Assembly: GCF_003667275.1 (NCBI RefSeq)
Contig: NZ_RCNV01000010.1
Coordinates: 62,001 to 126,000 of the forward strand
Direction of reading: 5' to 3'
Source: Mesonia aquimarina
Lineage (GTDB): Bacteria > Bacteroidota > Bacteroidia > Flavobacteriales > Flavobacteriaceae
Length of the DNA stretch: 64,000 nucleotides
A model generated the notes under the pieces. It saw nothing but the letters and a program-made list of their open reading frames with translations, was not told the origin of the DNA and did no database searches. The position numbers were made by a program, and so were the translations under genes. This document shows positions 25,540 to 35,052 of the stretch, piece after piece. Numbering within the stretch: the stretch's first letter is position 1; each line of letters opens with the position of its first letter.

Positions 25540-26707
25540 CCATTGTTGTTATGACAAATTGTTGTTCTTCTTTGGTTAAGGTAGGATACATCGGTAAACT
25601 GATGCAGTGCTTATAGTAGTTTTCGGCATGAGGCAAATCTCCTTCTTTCCACCCAAACTGTCGGTAATATGGCATTAAATGACAAGGGATGTAATGAATT
25701 TGTGCATAAATCTTATGCGCTCGCAAGTAATTATATAAGCCTAAACGGTCACTTACCTCCACTACATACAAGTGATGCGCATGTCCTTTTACGATTCCGG
25801 ATTGTCCTTTTACATAATTTTTACCTTGAAAAGCCTGGGCGTAAACTTTAGCTATTTCTCGTCTTCGTTGTACACCTTCATCAGCACGTTGTAATTGACT
25901 GTTACCAAGTGCTGCTTGAAAATCTGTAATACGATAATTGTAACCTAATTCTTGCATCTCCATATACCATAAGGGGTAATTATCGTCTCCTCCGGCAAAA
26001 TCTATACTATTGATATACTGTGTATCATCTTTTATAATACCATGGGTTCGTAATTTTAGAAGTTTATGGTATAAAGCTTCATCAGTGGTCGTAATCATAC
26101 CTCCTTCTCCTGAAGCGATATGTTTTACCGGGTGGAATGAGAAAATAGCTAAATCAGCAAATTTTCCGTTACCACACCATTGTTCTTTTCCGTTTATATC
26201 GGTGAAAAAACCACCCGGTGCGTGGCAAGCATCTTCAATAATCCATAAATCATATTCATCTGCCAGCGCTCTAAATTCTTCTAAATTAACAGCTCTACCA
26301 GCAAAATCTACCGGAATAATTCCTTTATAGGTTCCTTTAGGAGATGTTTCTAATAGTTTTTTTACGGAATTGATATCGAGCAAATAAGTATCGGGATCAA
26401 TATCTCCAAAAACCACTTCTCCACCACAATACCTTACACAATTGGCAGAGGCGGCAAAAGTAATGGGTGTTGTAATTACTTTATCGCCAGGGCTTACCTC
26501 TAATGCCATTGCACATAAATGTAATGCTGCCGTACCATTAGCCAATGCTACTGCATATTTTGCCCCCACATATTGAGCAAAATTATCTTCAAACTCTTTA
26601 ATTTTAGGACCTTGAGTAAGGTAATCAGACTGGAGTGTCTCGATTACTACCTTGATGTCCTCTTCTGTAATGTGCTGTCTTCCGTAAGGTATTGCTTTAT
26701 TTCCCAT
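25520..26707 (-). CDS. pseC: UDP-4-amino-4,6-dideoxy-AltNAc transaminase (PseC-like)
   Basis: 395 residues of the DegT/DnrJ/EryC1 aminotransferase family. The opening IPYGRQHITEEDI with SDYLTQGP is typical of PseC. PLP-binding elements are NGTAALHL, IIEDACHAPGG (Asp 159) and the Schiff-base Lys at about 195 in SFHPVKHIASGEGG. It transfers an amino group from glutamate to C4 of the 4-keto sugar made by PseB, whose gene is seven bases upstream. Length is normal. Confidence 0.9.
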   Translation of the reverse strand: MGNKAIPYGRQHITEEDIKVVIETLQSDYLTQGPKIKEFEDNFAQYVGAKYAVALANGTAALHLCAMALEVSPGDKVITTPITFAASANCVRYCGGEVVFGDIDPDTYLLDINSVKKLLETSPKGTYKGIIPVDFAGRAVNLEEFRALADEYDLWIIEDACHAPGGFFTDINGKEQWCGNGKFADLAIFSFHPVKHIASGEGGMITTTDEALYHKLLKLRTHGIIKDDTQYINSIDFAGGDDNYPLWYMEMQELGYNYRITDFQAALGNSQLQRADEGVQRRREIAKVYAQAFQGKNYVKGQSGIVKGHAHHLYVVEVSDRLGLYNYLRAHKIYAQIHYIPCHLMPYYRQFGWKEGDLPHAENYYKHCISLPMYPTLTKEEQQFVITTMDEYFNK

Positions 26708-26714
26708 ATCTTAA

Positions 26715-27725
26715 TTATACTTCAAAACTAGGATCAACATGTTCTTTAATTAAGGCTCTTAAGCTTTCGACCGTTTCCCACTCTGTATTATCGCCGGAGT
26801 TATAGGCAAAGCCTTCTTTTACTTTTTCTGCCTCAAATTCTTGTTTAAACTGTTCTAAACTCCATTTAGGACGTGCGGGTAAAATAGTGAAATATTTACC
26901 TAAATCATAGGTATAAAAGGAATCTGAAGGCGTAATCATTTCTTCATGTACTTTTTCTCCCGGTCTGATTCCAATTACCGGATGTTCACACTCCGGACCA
27001 ATCGCCTCAGCAACTTTGGTTATTTTATACGAAGGTATTTTAGGTACAAATATTTCTCCTCCCCATGCGTGTTCTAAGGCATGCATCACCATATCTACTC
27101 CCCCTTGCAAAGAAATATTAAAACGGGTCATTTCAGGATCAGTTATCGGCAATACCCCTTCTTTCTTCTTGTTAATAAAAAATGGGATAACCGAACCATT
27201 TGAGCCCATTACATTCCCGTAACGTACTACTGAAAACCGAATAGGATTCCACCCCGTAATATTGTTTGCTGCTACAAATAATTTATCTGAGGCTAATTTT
27301 GTAGCTCCATATAAGTTAATAGGCGCACAAGCTTTATCGGTTGACAACGCTACGACTCGTTCTACCCCGGTTTCTAAACAAGCATTAATTACATTTTGGG
27401 CTCCGTGAATATTTGTTTTCACACATTCATCGGGATTGTATTCCGCGATAGGCACATGCTTCATCGCTGCCGCATGTATTACAAAATCAATATCTTTCAT
27501 TGCCCGTGTTAAACGATCTCGGTCTCGAATATCCCCAATAAAAAAACGAATTTGCGGAAAATCTTTAACCGGATATTCCTGCGCCATCTGAAACTGCTTT
27601 TGCTCATCTCTAGAATAGATAACAATTTTTTTAATCTCCGGATATTCCTTTAAAATATGTGCGGTTAAGGCTTTTCCTAAGGAACCAGTTCCTCCTGTAA
27701 TTAATAATGACTTGTCTTTTAACAT
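26715..27725 (-). CDS. pseB: UDP-GlcNAc 4,6-dehydratase (inverting), PseB
   Basis: 336 residues. This is an SDR of the PseB type rather than the membrane-bound PglF/CapD type, because it has no N-terminal membrane domain. Motifs are TGGTGSLGKA, FFIGDIRDRDRL, HAAAMKHVPIAEYNP, ALSTDKACAPINLYGATK (catalytic Asp/Lys and Tyr-x3-Lys), and VVRYGNVMGSNGSV. It converts UDP-GlcNAc to the 4-keto-6-deoxy-L-arabino form, the first committed step to pseudaminic acid. It lies between WecC and PseC, one base from WecC and seven from PseC. Confidence 0.93.
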   Translation of the reverse strand: MLKDKSLLITGGTGSLGKALTAHILKEYPEIKKIVIYSRDEQKQFQMAQEYPVKDFPQIRFFIGDIRDRDRLTRAMKDIDFVIHAAAMKHVPIAEYNPDECVKTNIHGAQNVINACLETGVERVVALSTDKACAPINLYGATKLASDKLFVAANNITGWNPIRFSVVRYGNVMGSNGSVIPFFINKKKEGVLPITDPEMTRFNISLQGGVDMVMHALEHAWGGEIFVPKIPSYKITKVAEAIGPECEHPVIGIRPGEKVHEEMITPSDSFYTYDLGKYFTILPARPKWSLEQFKQEFEAEKVKEGFAYNSGDNTEWETVESLRALIKEHVDPSFEV

Positions 27726-27726
27726 C

Positions 27727-28944
27727 TTATTTATTTTTTACTCCACAAAAATCTAAAATTATTTTATCTTGGTCTAATTTAAGCGTACTAAACTCCTTAT
27801 GCCCTACTAAAAAAGCTACAATATCCGCTTTTTCTAATGCTTCTTTATAATCTGTTATTTTAAATACCTGATGGGTTTTAATATTTGGTTCTACAATATA
27901 ATAGACTTCATCTTGGGCATCTTGCAATACTTTTTGAACGATATATTTGGCGGGTGATTCGCGTAAATCGTCTATATTCGGTTTAAAGGCTAAGCCCATT
28001 AACGCAATAGCCGGGGTTATCCCGTGTTTTAACTGAAACTCGTGCTTTGCTTTTTTTATTTGCTCTGCACACCAAAAGCTCTTGTAGTTATTAATCTCCC
28101 GCGCCTTTCCGATAATCTGTGATTCCATCGGGAATTCTGAAGTAATAAAATAAGGGTCTACCGCAATGCAATGTCCTCCGACGCCACAACCGGGTTGTAA
28201 GATATTCACCCGCGGATGTTTATTGGCTAACTTAATTAATTCCCATACATTAATCCCTGCTTTATCACAAATCAAGGATAATTCATTAGCAAAAGCAATC
28301 TGCACGTCACGACTTGAGTTCTCTGTTAACTTGCACATCTCTGCCGTACGGGCATTGGTGGCATGTAACTCACCTTTTACAAACTGACGGTAAAAATCAA
28401 GTGCTTTTAGCGTGCTTTCTTCATTAACTCCTCCAATTACGCGGTCGTTATGTACCAATTCATACATCACATTCCCGGGTAATACGCGTTCCGGACAATA
28501 GGCTAAATAAAGTTTTCCTTCAAGTTCCGGACGTTCCCTATATATTAATTCCATCATCTTTTCGGTAGTCCCCACCGGAGAAGTCGACTCAATGATATAG
28601 GTATCTCCTTCTTTTAACAAGGGGATAACACCTTTGGTAGCCGCTTCTACATAGGAAATATCGGGTTCATTTTTATCTTTAAAAGGGGTAGGCACCACAA
28701 TTAAGTACGTATCTGCCTCCTTTGCTTGTGTACCGGCTTCTAAAAAATTATGCTTAACCGCTTTAGCCACCACCGCATCTAACTCGGGTTCTACAATATG
28801 AATTTTCCCTTGGTTAATCGTTTCCACCACCGAAGGATTTACGTCTACCCCATATACCGGGATTTCGTTGTCAGCAATTAATGCAGAGGTGGGCAGACCG
28901 ATATAGCCTAAACCAATGGTTGTTACTTTTGGATTCATATTCAT
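27727..28944 (-). CDS. wecC: UDP-N-acetyl-D-mannosaminuronate dehydrogenase
   Basis: 405 residues of the UDP-glucose/GDP-mannose dehydrogenase family. Motifs: TIGLGYIGLP (NAD binding), VPTPFKD, STSPVGTTE, AYCPERVLPG, KLTENSSRDV, and the catalytic Cys in GCGVGGHCIAVDPYF. The WecC-type features include CPERVLPG and the spacing of the C-terminal domain (GLAFKPNIDDLRESPA). It oxidises UDP-ManNAc from WecB to UDP-ManNAcA. Start MNMNPK with an alternative at the second Met. Its first codons and 5' leader are nearly identical to those of the other dehydrogenase at 30593-31924. Confidence 0.9.
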   Translation of the reverse strand: MNMNPKVTTIGLGYIGLPTSALIADNEIPVYGVDVNPSVVETINQGKIHIVEPELDAVVAKAVKHNFLEAGTQAKEADTYLIVVPTPFKDKNEPDISYVEAATKGVIPLLKEGDTYIIESTSPVGTTEKMMELIYRERPELEGKLYLAYCPERVLPGNVMYELVHNDRVIGGVNEESTLKALDFYRQFVKGELHATNARTAEMCKLTENSSRDVQIAFANELSLICDKAGINVWELIKLANKHPRVNILQPGCGVGGHCIAVDPYFITSEFPMESQIIGKAREINNYKSFWCAEQIKKAKHEFQLKHGITPAIALMGLAFKPNIDDLRESPAKYIVQKVLQDAQDEVYYIVEPNIKTHQVFKITDYKEALEKADIVAFLVGHKEFSTLKLDQDKIILDFCGVKNK

Positions 28945-28960
28945 CTTATTTTGAAAGGTG

Positions 28961-28968
28961 CAAAGGTA
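28961..28968 (-). promoter_or_regulatory. Possible internal -7 box before wecC
   Basis: On the - strand TACCTTTG, followed by CA, fits TAnnTTTG. It lies 17 bases before the start codon, inside a leader shared with the dehydrogenase gene at 31924, where the box is one base longer (TACATTTTG). No -33 element is evident. Confidence 0.35.
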
Positions 28969-29309
28969 CTTCTTTTTTTTAGGTGTTATGTAGTTATCTT
29001 GTTAAGCTGTTATGATTTAACTGTATGCATTAGACATTAGACTATAGATTAGTTCCACCTTGTCAGTTCATATATTCTAAGGTAGATTTCTCGACTTCAC
29101 TGCGTTTCGCTCGAAATGACAAATTCAATTCAACATTAAACATTCAACATTATTCATTTAACAATTGAATACACTTCGACAAGCTCAGTGTAACACTCGA
29201 TTTCTGTCATATTGAGCGGAGGAACGGAGTCGAAATATCTTTTCGTTGTGAAGAAGAAGACGCTTCGACTGCATTACATTTCGCTCAGCGTGATAAATAA
29301 TATATCAAA
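28969..29309. repeat. Repeat gap between wecB and wecC
   Basis: There is no gene. The gap contains TGTTATG-type words, half of a 91-bp element (about 29088-29122), a REP-like word (about 29170) and a full 91-bp element at 29205-29295 with ends TGTCATATTGAGCG and CGCTCAGCGTGATA. Confidence 0.75.
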
Positions 29310-30434
29310 TTAACTCATCAACTCCCGAATATGTTCCACAATTCGCTGACAAGCTTTTCCGTCTCCATAGGGATTGTGTAAGCGGCTCATATCTTCGAAT
29401 CGACTAGGGTTGTTTAGCAAATCTAAAGTTTCGTTTACAATTTTATCGGTATCGGTCCCTACTAAGATCACCGTGCCGGCTTCTACTGCTTCCGGGCGTT
29501 CCGTGGTGTCGCGCATCACCAATACCGGTTTTCCTAAACTAGGCGCTTCTTCTTGTACCCCTCCGCTATCGGTTATAATCAATTTTGACCGATTCATTAA
29601 CCAAATAAAGTCTTGATAGGCTAGGGGATCAATTAAGATAATGTTCGAGATGTCTCCCAAGATACGATTGACCGGTTCTTTTACTTTGGGGTTTAAGTGT
29701 ACCGGATAAACAATTAAGGTATTTGGCTTCTCTTCAGCTATCTGCTTTAAAGCCGCACAAATACGTTCAAAACCTTCACCATGATTCTCACGACGGTGTC
29801 CGGTAACTAGAATAACCTCTTGTTCTCCTAAAGTTTTCTGCAAGTTTTGGATAAGCTCACTCGGGTTTTCATTTACTTTCTCTACACTTTTTAATAACGC
29901 ATCAATTACCGTATTTCCGGTCACTACAATACTTTTTTCAGGTGTATTCTCCTGTAATAAGTTATTCTTTGATGTTATAGTCGGTGCAAAATGCACATCG
30001 GCTATTCTACCGGTTACTTGACGGTTAATTTCTTCCGGAAAAGGAGAGCGCTTATTAAAAGTACGCAAGCCTGCTTCTACATGACACACTTTTGCTCCAC
30101 TATAAAAGCTAGCAATACTTCCTGCCATAGTTGTCGTAGTATCGCCGTGCACATATACATAATCCGGCTGAAACTCTTCTAACACCCCTTTTAGCTGCAT
30201 AATAATTTCTGCGGTTAAGTTGTATAGGTTTTGCCCCGGTTTCATTAAATCTAAATCAAAGTCAGGCGTGATTTCAAAGAAATCCAAGACCTGATCTAAC
30301 ATTTCCCGATGTTGAGCCGTTACACACACTTTGGTTTCAAAATCGTCAGTATTCTGCTGAAATTTTTTAACCAAAGGTGCCATTTTAATGGCCTCCGGAC
30401 GTGTTCCAAATAAAATGAGATTTTTTGTTTTCAT
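29310..30434 (-). CDS. wecB: UDP-GlcNAc 2-epimerase (non-hydrolysing)
   Basis: 374 residues, the normal WecB length. Motifs: LFGTRPEAIKMAPL at the start, VTAQHREMLDQVL, HGDTTTTMAG, CHVEAGLRTF with PFPEEINRQ, VTGHRRENHGEG, and ITDSGGVQEEAPSLGKPVLVMRDTTERPE. These are the UDP-binding and catalytic residues of the family. It produces UDP-ManNAc for WecC, the gene downstream, although 365 bases of repeats separate them. The pair indicates ManNAcA in the glycan. Confidence 0.93.
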   Translation of the reverse strand: MKTKNLILFGTRPEAIKMAPLVKKFQQNTDDFETKVCVTAQHREMLDQVLDFFEITPDFDLDLMKPGQNLYNLTAEIIMQLKGVLEEFQPDYVYVHGDTTTTMAGSIASFYSGAKVCHVEAGLRTFNKRSPFPEEINRQVTGRIADVHFAPTITSKNNLLQENTPEKSIVVTGNTVIDALLKSVEKVNENPSELIQNLQKTLGEQEVILVTGHRRENHGEGFERICAALKQIAEEKPNTLIVYPVHLNPKVKEPVNRILGDISNIILIDPLAYQDFIWLMNRSKLIITDSGGVQEEAPSLGKPVLVMRDTTERPEAVEAGTVILVGTDTDKIVNETLDLLNNPSRFEDMSRLHNPYGDGKACQRIVEHIRELMS

Positions 30435-30592
30435 AGGTTAGTTATTGTTGTTTTGTTATGCCTGTTATACTGTTACCCAGTTATGATGTTATCTTGTTAT
30501 GGGGTTTCTTTAGTGTGGTATTCAACTTTCAACAATAAAAAACCCTTCGACAGTTCTCATTATACATTCAACTTTATACATTCAACAAAGCC

Positions 30593-31924
30593 CTACAACT
30601 TCGCTTCTGCTTTATCGCCTAAAATTCCTTTAACGTCATAGACTACCGCCTTTTTTGCCTTTAAAGCGTCTAAGTCGAGGCTAAGGAACTGGTTATGGGC
30701 TACAGCGAGTATGATGGCATCGTACGAGTTTTCGGGTATTCGGGTGTTCGAGTGTGCGGGGAGCTCGTTGTGACAATCGATGCCGTATTCGTGCATAACC
30801 TCTTCGGGGTTTGCCCAAGGATCGTAAACGGTCACGTTGGTTTCGTATTCTTTTAGATCTCGAATCACATCGATTACACGCGTATTACGAACGTCCGGAC
30901 AGTTTTCTTTAAATGTAAAGCCCAACACTAACACCTTGCTCCCTTTTACCTTAATATCTTTTTTTAGCATGAGCTTGACCACTTCACTAGAAATATATTG
31001 TCCCATGGAATCGTTCATGCGACGACCGGCTAGAATAATCTCGGGATGGTAGCCAATCTCTTGTGCTTTTTGCGCTAAATAATATGGGTCTACTCCTATA
31101 CAATGTCCGCCGACTAAGCCTGGTCTAAAAGGCAGGAAATTCCATTTGGTACCTGCTGCTTCCAACACCGCTAACGTATCAATGTCCATTTTATTGAAAA
31201 TCTTAGCGAGTTCATTTACGAAAGCAATGTTGATATCGCGTTGTGAATTTTCAATCACCTTAGCCGCTTCTGCCACTTTTATGCTGGGTGCTAAATGCGT
31301 GCCTGCGGTTATAATAGACGCGTATAACTCGTTGACTTGTTTACCGATTTCCGGGGTACTTCCCGAAGTTACTTTTAATATCTTTTCTACCGTATGCTCT
31401 TTATCTCCCGGGTTGATGCGTTCCGGAGAATAGCCTACGTAAAAATCTTGGTTAAAGGTTAAGCCGGAACTTTGCTCCAAAATCGGAATGCATTCCTCTT
31501 CCGTAGCTCCCGGATATACTGTACTTTCATAAACCACTACATCACCTTTCTTTAAAGTCCTCCCTACGGTTTCACTCGCTTTCACTAGCGGGGTAAGTAC
31601 CGGACGGTTATTTTTATCAACCGGGGTCGGCACCGTGATGATGTAATAATTGCAATTCTTGATGTCGTCTAGGTTTGAAGAACAATATAATCCGTTCTCG
31701 ACTGCGCTCGAACTGACATTGGTTGTTGGGTTTTCTTGTTTGAGAACTGACTGTAATATATCGTCTTCTACTTCAAGGGTATCGTCGTGTCCTGCTTGTA
31801 ATTTCTCTACGCGTTTGGTATTGATATCAAAGCCGACTACCGGGTATTTTGTAGCGAACAATCGTGCTAAGGGAAGCCCGACATAGCCTAAACCAATTAT
31901 TGCAATTTTTGGATTCATATTCAT
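30593..31924 (-). CDS. Nucleotide-sugar dehydrogenase (TviB/WbpO-like)
   Basis: 443 residues. UDP-sugar 6-dehydrogenase with [63 protein letters not shown], and the catalytic Cys in [24 protein letters not shown] is the signature of the Vi-antigen TviB and WbpO branch that makes UDP-GalNAcA or UDP-GlcNAcA. The neighbouring TviC/WbpP-like epimerase supports this. The first seven residues and about 30 bases upstream duplicate those of wecC. Confidence 0.88.
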   Translation of the reverse strand: MNMNPKIAIIGLGYVGLPLARLFATKYPVVGFDINTKRVEKLQAGHDDTLEVEDDILQSVLKQENPTTNVSSSAVENGLYCSSNLDDIKNCNYYIITVPTPVDKNNRPVLTPLVKASETVGRTLKKGDVVVYESTVYPGATEEECIPILEQSSGLTFNQDFYVGYSPERINPGDKEHTVEKILKVTSGSTPEIGKQVNELYASIITAGTHLAPSIKVAEAAKVIENSQRDINIAFVNELAKIFNKMDIDTLAVLEAAGTKWNFLPFRPGLVGGHCIGVDPYYLAQKAQEIGYHPEIILAGRRMNDSMGQYISSEVVKLMLKKDIKVKGSKVLVLGFTFKENCPDVRNTRVIDVIRDLKEYETNVTVYDPWANPEEVMHEYGIDCHNELPAHSNTRIPENSYDAIILAVAHNQFLSLDLDALKAKKAVVYDVKGILGDKAEAKL

Positions 31925-32517
31925 CTTATTTTGAAAGGTGCAAAATGTACTCCTTTTTTTCCTCCCCTAGCCCCTCCGATGGAAGGGAATTTTTGGGGGT
32001 TATGGGGTTACAAGTTATCTTGTTATCTTGTTATGTTGTTATATTCTTAGCTCTATGCTTTAGGCTTTAGGCTTTAGACTTTAGACTTTAGACTTTAGAC
32101 TTTAGACTTTAGACTTTAAGCTATACGTTCCTAAATTAAGACCCTTTATTTTTAAATTAACGTATTAATTTATTCTAGCTTCCAGCTTTTAGCTTCTAAT
32201 TTCTAGTTTCTAATTTCCAGCTTCAAACATTTAAAACACTTCGACAGGTTGAATGTGACACTCGACTACTGTCATATTGAGCGGAGGAACGGAGTCGAAA
32301 TATCTTTTCATTATAAAAGAAAAAGACCCTTCGACTTCACTTCGTTTCGCTCAGTGTGACAAGTCAGAACCGGCTTAAAGCTTACTGCATAAAGCTTATC
32401 GCTACAAACCTACTTCTCGATCCCGATCCCGATAATCATCGGGACTATCTGGACTATCGGAACAGTATGACAATTCATTTTCAAATTGACCCATCAACAC
32501 ATCATCAAATTCTTTAC
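31925..32517. repeat. Repeat gap with heptamer array
   Basis: There is no gene. Contains CTTTAGA heptamers repeated about ten times (32057-32115), TTCTAGT-type words, a divergent REP-like word (about 32238) and a full 91-bp element at 32270-32361. Near 32417-32440 is the imperfect palindrome CGATCCCGATAATCATCGGG. Confidence 0.8.
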
Positions 32518-33504
32518 TTACAAATTCTCCCAATACCACTGTACGGCTTCTTTTAAGCCTTCTTCAAAACGGTGTGTCGGTTGGTACCCCATATTCTTTT
32601 TTGCTTTTTCTACGGAAGCTAAGGAATGCGGTACGTCTCCTTGACGATTAGGACCGTAATTGATATCGACTTCTGCAATCTTCGGATCCAGCTCACTTAA
32701 AAAAGCGCGTAAGTTTTCGGCCATGGATTTGATGGTCGTCCGATCGCCTACTGCTGTGTTATATACCTCATTCAATGCCGTTGCATTATCGGTGGTTATC
32801 GCCAACATATTCATTTGTACGACATTATCGATATAAGTAAAATCTCTGGAATAAGTCCCGTCTCCGTTAATCTTGGGCGCTTCATGGTTCATAAATTGCA
32901 TAACGAATTTTGGAATCACCGCGGCATAGGCTCCGTTAGGATCTTGCTTTCTTCCGAAAACATTAAAATAACGTAATCCGATAGTATCTAAATTATAGGT
33001 GCGCTTAAAATTATCGGCATACAACTCATTTACATACTTCGTAATCGCATAGGGCGACAAAGGCTTCCCGATCTTATCTTCGATTTTCGGCAAACTTTCT
33101 GAATCGCCATAGGTAGAAGAACTCGCTGCATATACAAAACGTTTTACTTCTTGATCGCGCGCGGCAACCAACATATTTAAGAACCCGCCGACATTTACTT
33201 CATTACTGGTAATCGGATCTGCAATAGAACGCGGAACCGACCCTAAAGCTGCTTCATGCAATACGAAATCTACACCCTCACAAGCTTGCTGACAAGTTTC
33301 TAAGTTACGGATATCCCCTTCGATTAAGGTAAACTCTTCCTTGTCTAACAAATGTTCAATATTATGTCGGTGCCCGGTTGCAAAATTATCTAAGCAACGA
33401 ACATTAGCTCCTTGTGATAACAAGTATTCACATAGGTTGGAACCAATGAATCCCGCACCTCCGGTTACTAATATTGTTTTATTTTTTAATTTTTCTTTAA
33501 ACAT
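32518..33504 (-). CDS. UDP-N-acetylglucosamine 4-epimerase-like SDR (TviC/WbpP)
   Basis: 328 residues of the extended SDR family. TGGAGFIGSN at about 14-23, FVLHEAALGSVPRSI, AASSSTYGDSE, YAITKYVNELYAD (Tyr-x3-Lys), GLRYFNVFGRKQDPNGAYAAVIPKF. The GSVPRSI and NVFGRKQDP blocks are typical of WbpP/TviC enzymes that interconvert UDP-GlcNAc(A) and UDP-GalNAc(A). With the TviB/WbpO-like dehydrogenase downstream it gives UDP-GalNAcA. Separated from both neighbours by repeat DNA. Confidence 0.88.
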   Translation of the reverse strand: MFKEKLKNKTILVTGGAGFIGSNLCEYLLSQGANVRCLDNFATGHRHNIEHLLDKEEFTLIEGDIRNLETCQQACEGVDFVLHEAALGSVPRSIADPITSNEVNVGGFLNMLVAARDQEVKRFVYAASSSTYGDSESLPKIEDKIGKPLSPYAITKYVNELYADNFKRTYNLDTIGLRYFNVFGRKQDPNGAYAAVIPKFVMQFMNHEAPKINGDGTYSRDFTYIDNVVQMNMLAITTDNATALNEVYNTAVGDRTTIKSMAENLRAFLSELDPKIAEVDINYGPNRQGDVPHSLASVEKAKKNMGYQPTHRFEEGLKEAVQWYWENL

Positions 33505-34179
33505 ATATATTATTTTTAAGCTGTAAGTATTAGGCTTTAAGCTATAGTTTTGTTATGGGGTTATGTTTGTTACGATGTTATGGAGTTATCGTGTTATGGT
33601 GTTACATGGGTATGATGTTATCTGGTGCTGTATCACGATTTAAGCTTTAAGCCGTGGGCATACTTTAAATAAAGCCCTTCATTTTCAAATTAACATATTA
33701 ATTTATTCCAGCTTCAAACATTAAACATTTAACATTATTCATTTAACAAATGAAAACACTTCGACAATTCCGATAGTCCCGATGGTTATCGGGATCGGAA
33801 CAGTGTGACACTCGACTACTGTCATATTGAGCGAAGGAACGGAGTCGAAATATCTTTCAGTTGTGAAGAAGAAGATTTCTCGATTTCACTGCGTTTCGCT
33901 CGAAATGACAACATTCTTCAAAATCCTTCATTTTCAAATTTTCAAATTAACATATTAATTTATTCCAGCTTCCGCTTTCGACTTCAAAACACTTCGACAA
34001 GCTCAGTGTGACAGATCATTTTCAAATTTTCAAATTATTCCATTACCACATCAATCCCTTCCAGCTTCAAGCTTCCAACTTCATCTAAAATACACTTCGA
34101 CAGGCTCAGTGTGACATTTCAGTTCAACATTTTACATTACACATTAAACCTTCAACCTTATTCATTTAACTTTCCACAA
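33505..34179. repeat. Repeat gap with nested palindromes
   Basis: There is no gene. Contains GTTATG-type words (33545-33620). A REP-like word is interrupted after CTTCGACA by a near-palindrome (about 33762-33800, CCGATAGTCCCGATGG ... CGGGATCGGAAC). A full 91-bp element follows at 33820-33910, with further REP-like words at about 33990 and 34092. Confidence 0.8.
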
Positions 34180-35052
34180 CTAGCCTTTTATCACTTGTTT
34201 TAAATACTCAAAGTAATCGCCTTTCATGCCTTTTAGTTGTTGAGTTACTTGATTTTTGTTAACCCATTTATTACGTAAGGCTATTTCTTCTACACAGGCT
34301 ATTTTTAAGCCGGTGCGCTTCTCAACAGCTTTTACAAATTCCGTAGCTTCGGTTAAGGCTTCATGTGTTCCTGTATCTAACCAAGCGAAGCCTCTGCCTA
34401 ATAATTCTAATTTTAAATTGTTTGCCGCTAAATAAGCTCCGTTTACGGAGGTGATTTCTAATTCTCCTCGTGCTGAAGGGCTTACCGCTTTTGCTTTCTG
34501 AATTACCGAATTGGGATAGTAATACAAACCGATTACCGCATAATTGGATTTTGGTGCTTTTGGTTTTTCTTGAATGCTCAGTACATTTCCTTCTTCATCA
34601 AACTCCGCCACCCCATAACGCTCCGGATCGTTTACATTATACCCGAAAATAACCGCTTTTTCATCTTCTTGTACCGTTTTAACCGCCTGTTGTAACTTCT
34701 GACTCAAGCCTGCTCCGTAAAATATATTATCGCCCAAGACCAAACACACATCATCTCCCCCAATAAATTCCTCTCCGATAAGAAAGGCTTGTGCCAAGCC
34801 ATCGGGACTCGGTTGTTCTTTATACGATAGATTTAAGCCCAACTGACTCCCATCGCCTAATAATTTTTGAAAATTAGGTAAATCGTGTGGCGTACTGATG
34901 ATTAGGATCTCCCGTATGCCCGATAACATTAAAACGGATAAGGGATAATAAATCATCGGTTTATCATATACCGGCAGTAATTGCTTACTCACCGCTACCG
35001 TTAATGGATGCAATCGCGTCCCTGCACCCCCGGCTAAGATTATTCCTTTCAT
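34180..35052 (-). CDS. rmlA: Glucose-1-phosphate thymidylyltransferase
   Basis: 290 residues, the standard RmlA length. N-terminal [14 protein letters not shown], followed by [45 protein letters not shown] and a C-terminal helix region with [15 protein letters not shown]. It makes dTDP-glucose for the rhamnose pathway. The other three genes of the pathway are upstream in the same operon, but 1.16 kb of repeats separates it from rmlD. Confidence 0.95.
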   Translation of the reverse strand: MKGIILAGGAGTRLHPLTVAVSKQLLPVYDKPMIYYPLSVLMLSGIREILIISTPHDLPNFQKLLGDGSQLGLNLSYKEQPSPDGLAQAFLIGEEFIGGDDVCLVLGDNIFYGAGLSQKLQQAVKTVQEDEKAVIFGYNVNDPERYGVAEFDEEGNVLSIQEKPKAPKSNYAVIGLYYYPNSVIQKAKAVSPSARGELEITSVNGAYLAANNLKLELLGRGFAWLDTGTHEALTEATEFVKAVEKRTGLKIACVEEIALRNKWVNKNQVTQQLKGMKGDYFEYLKQVIKG

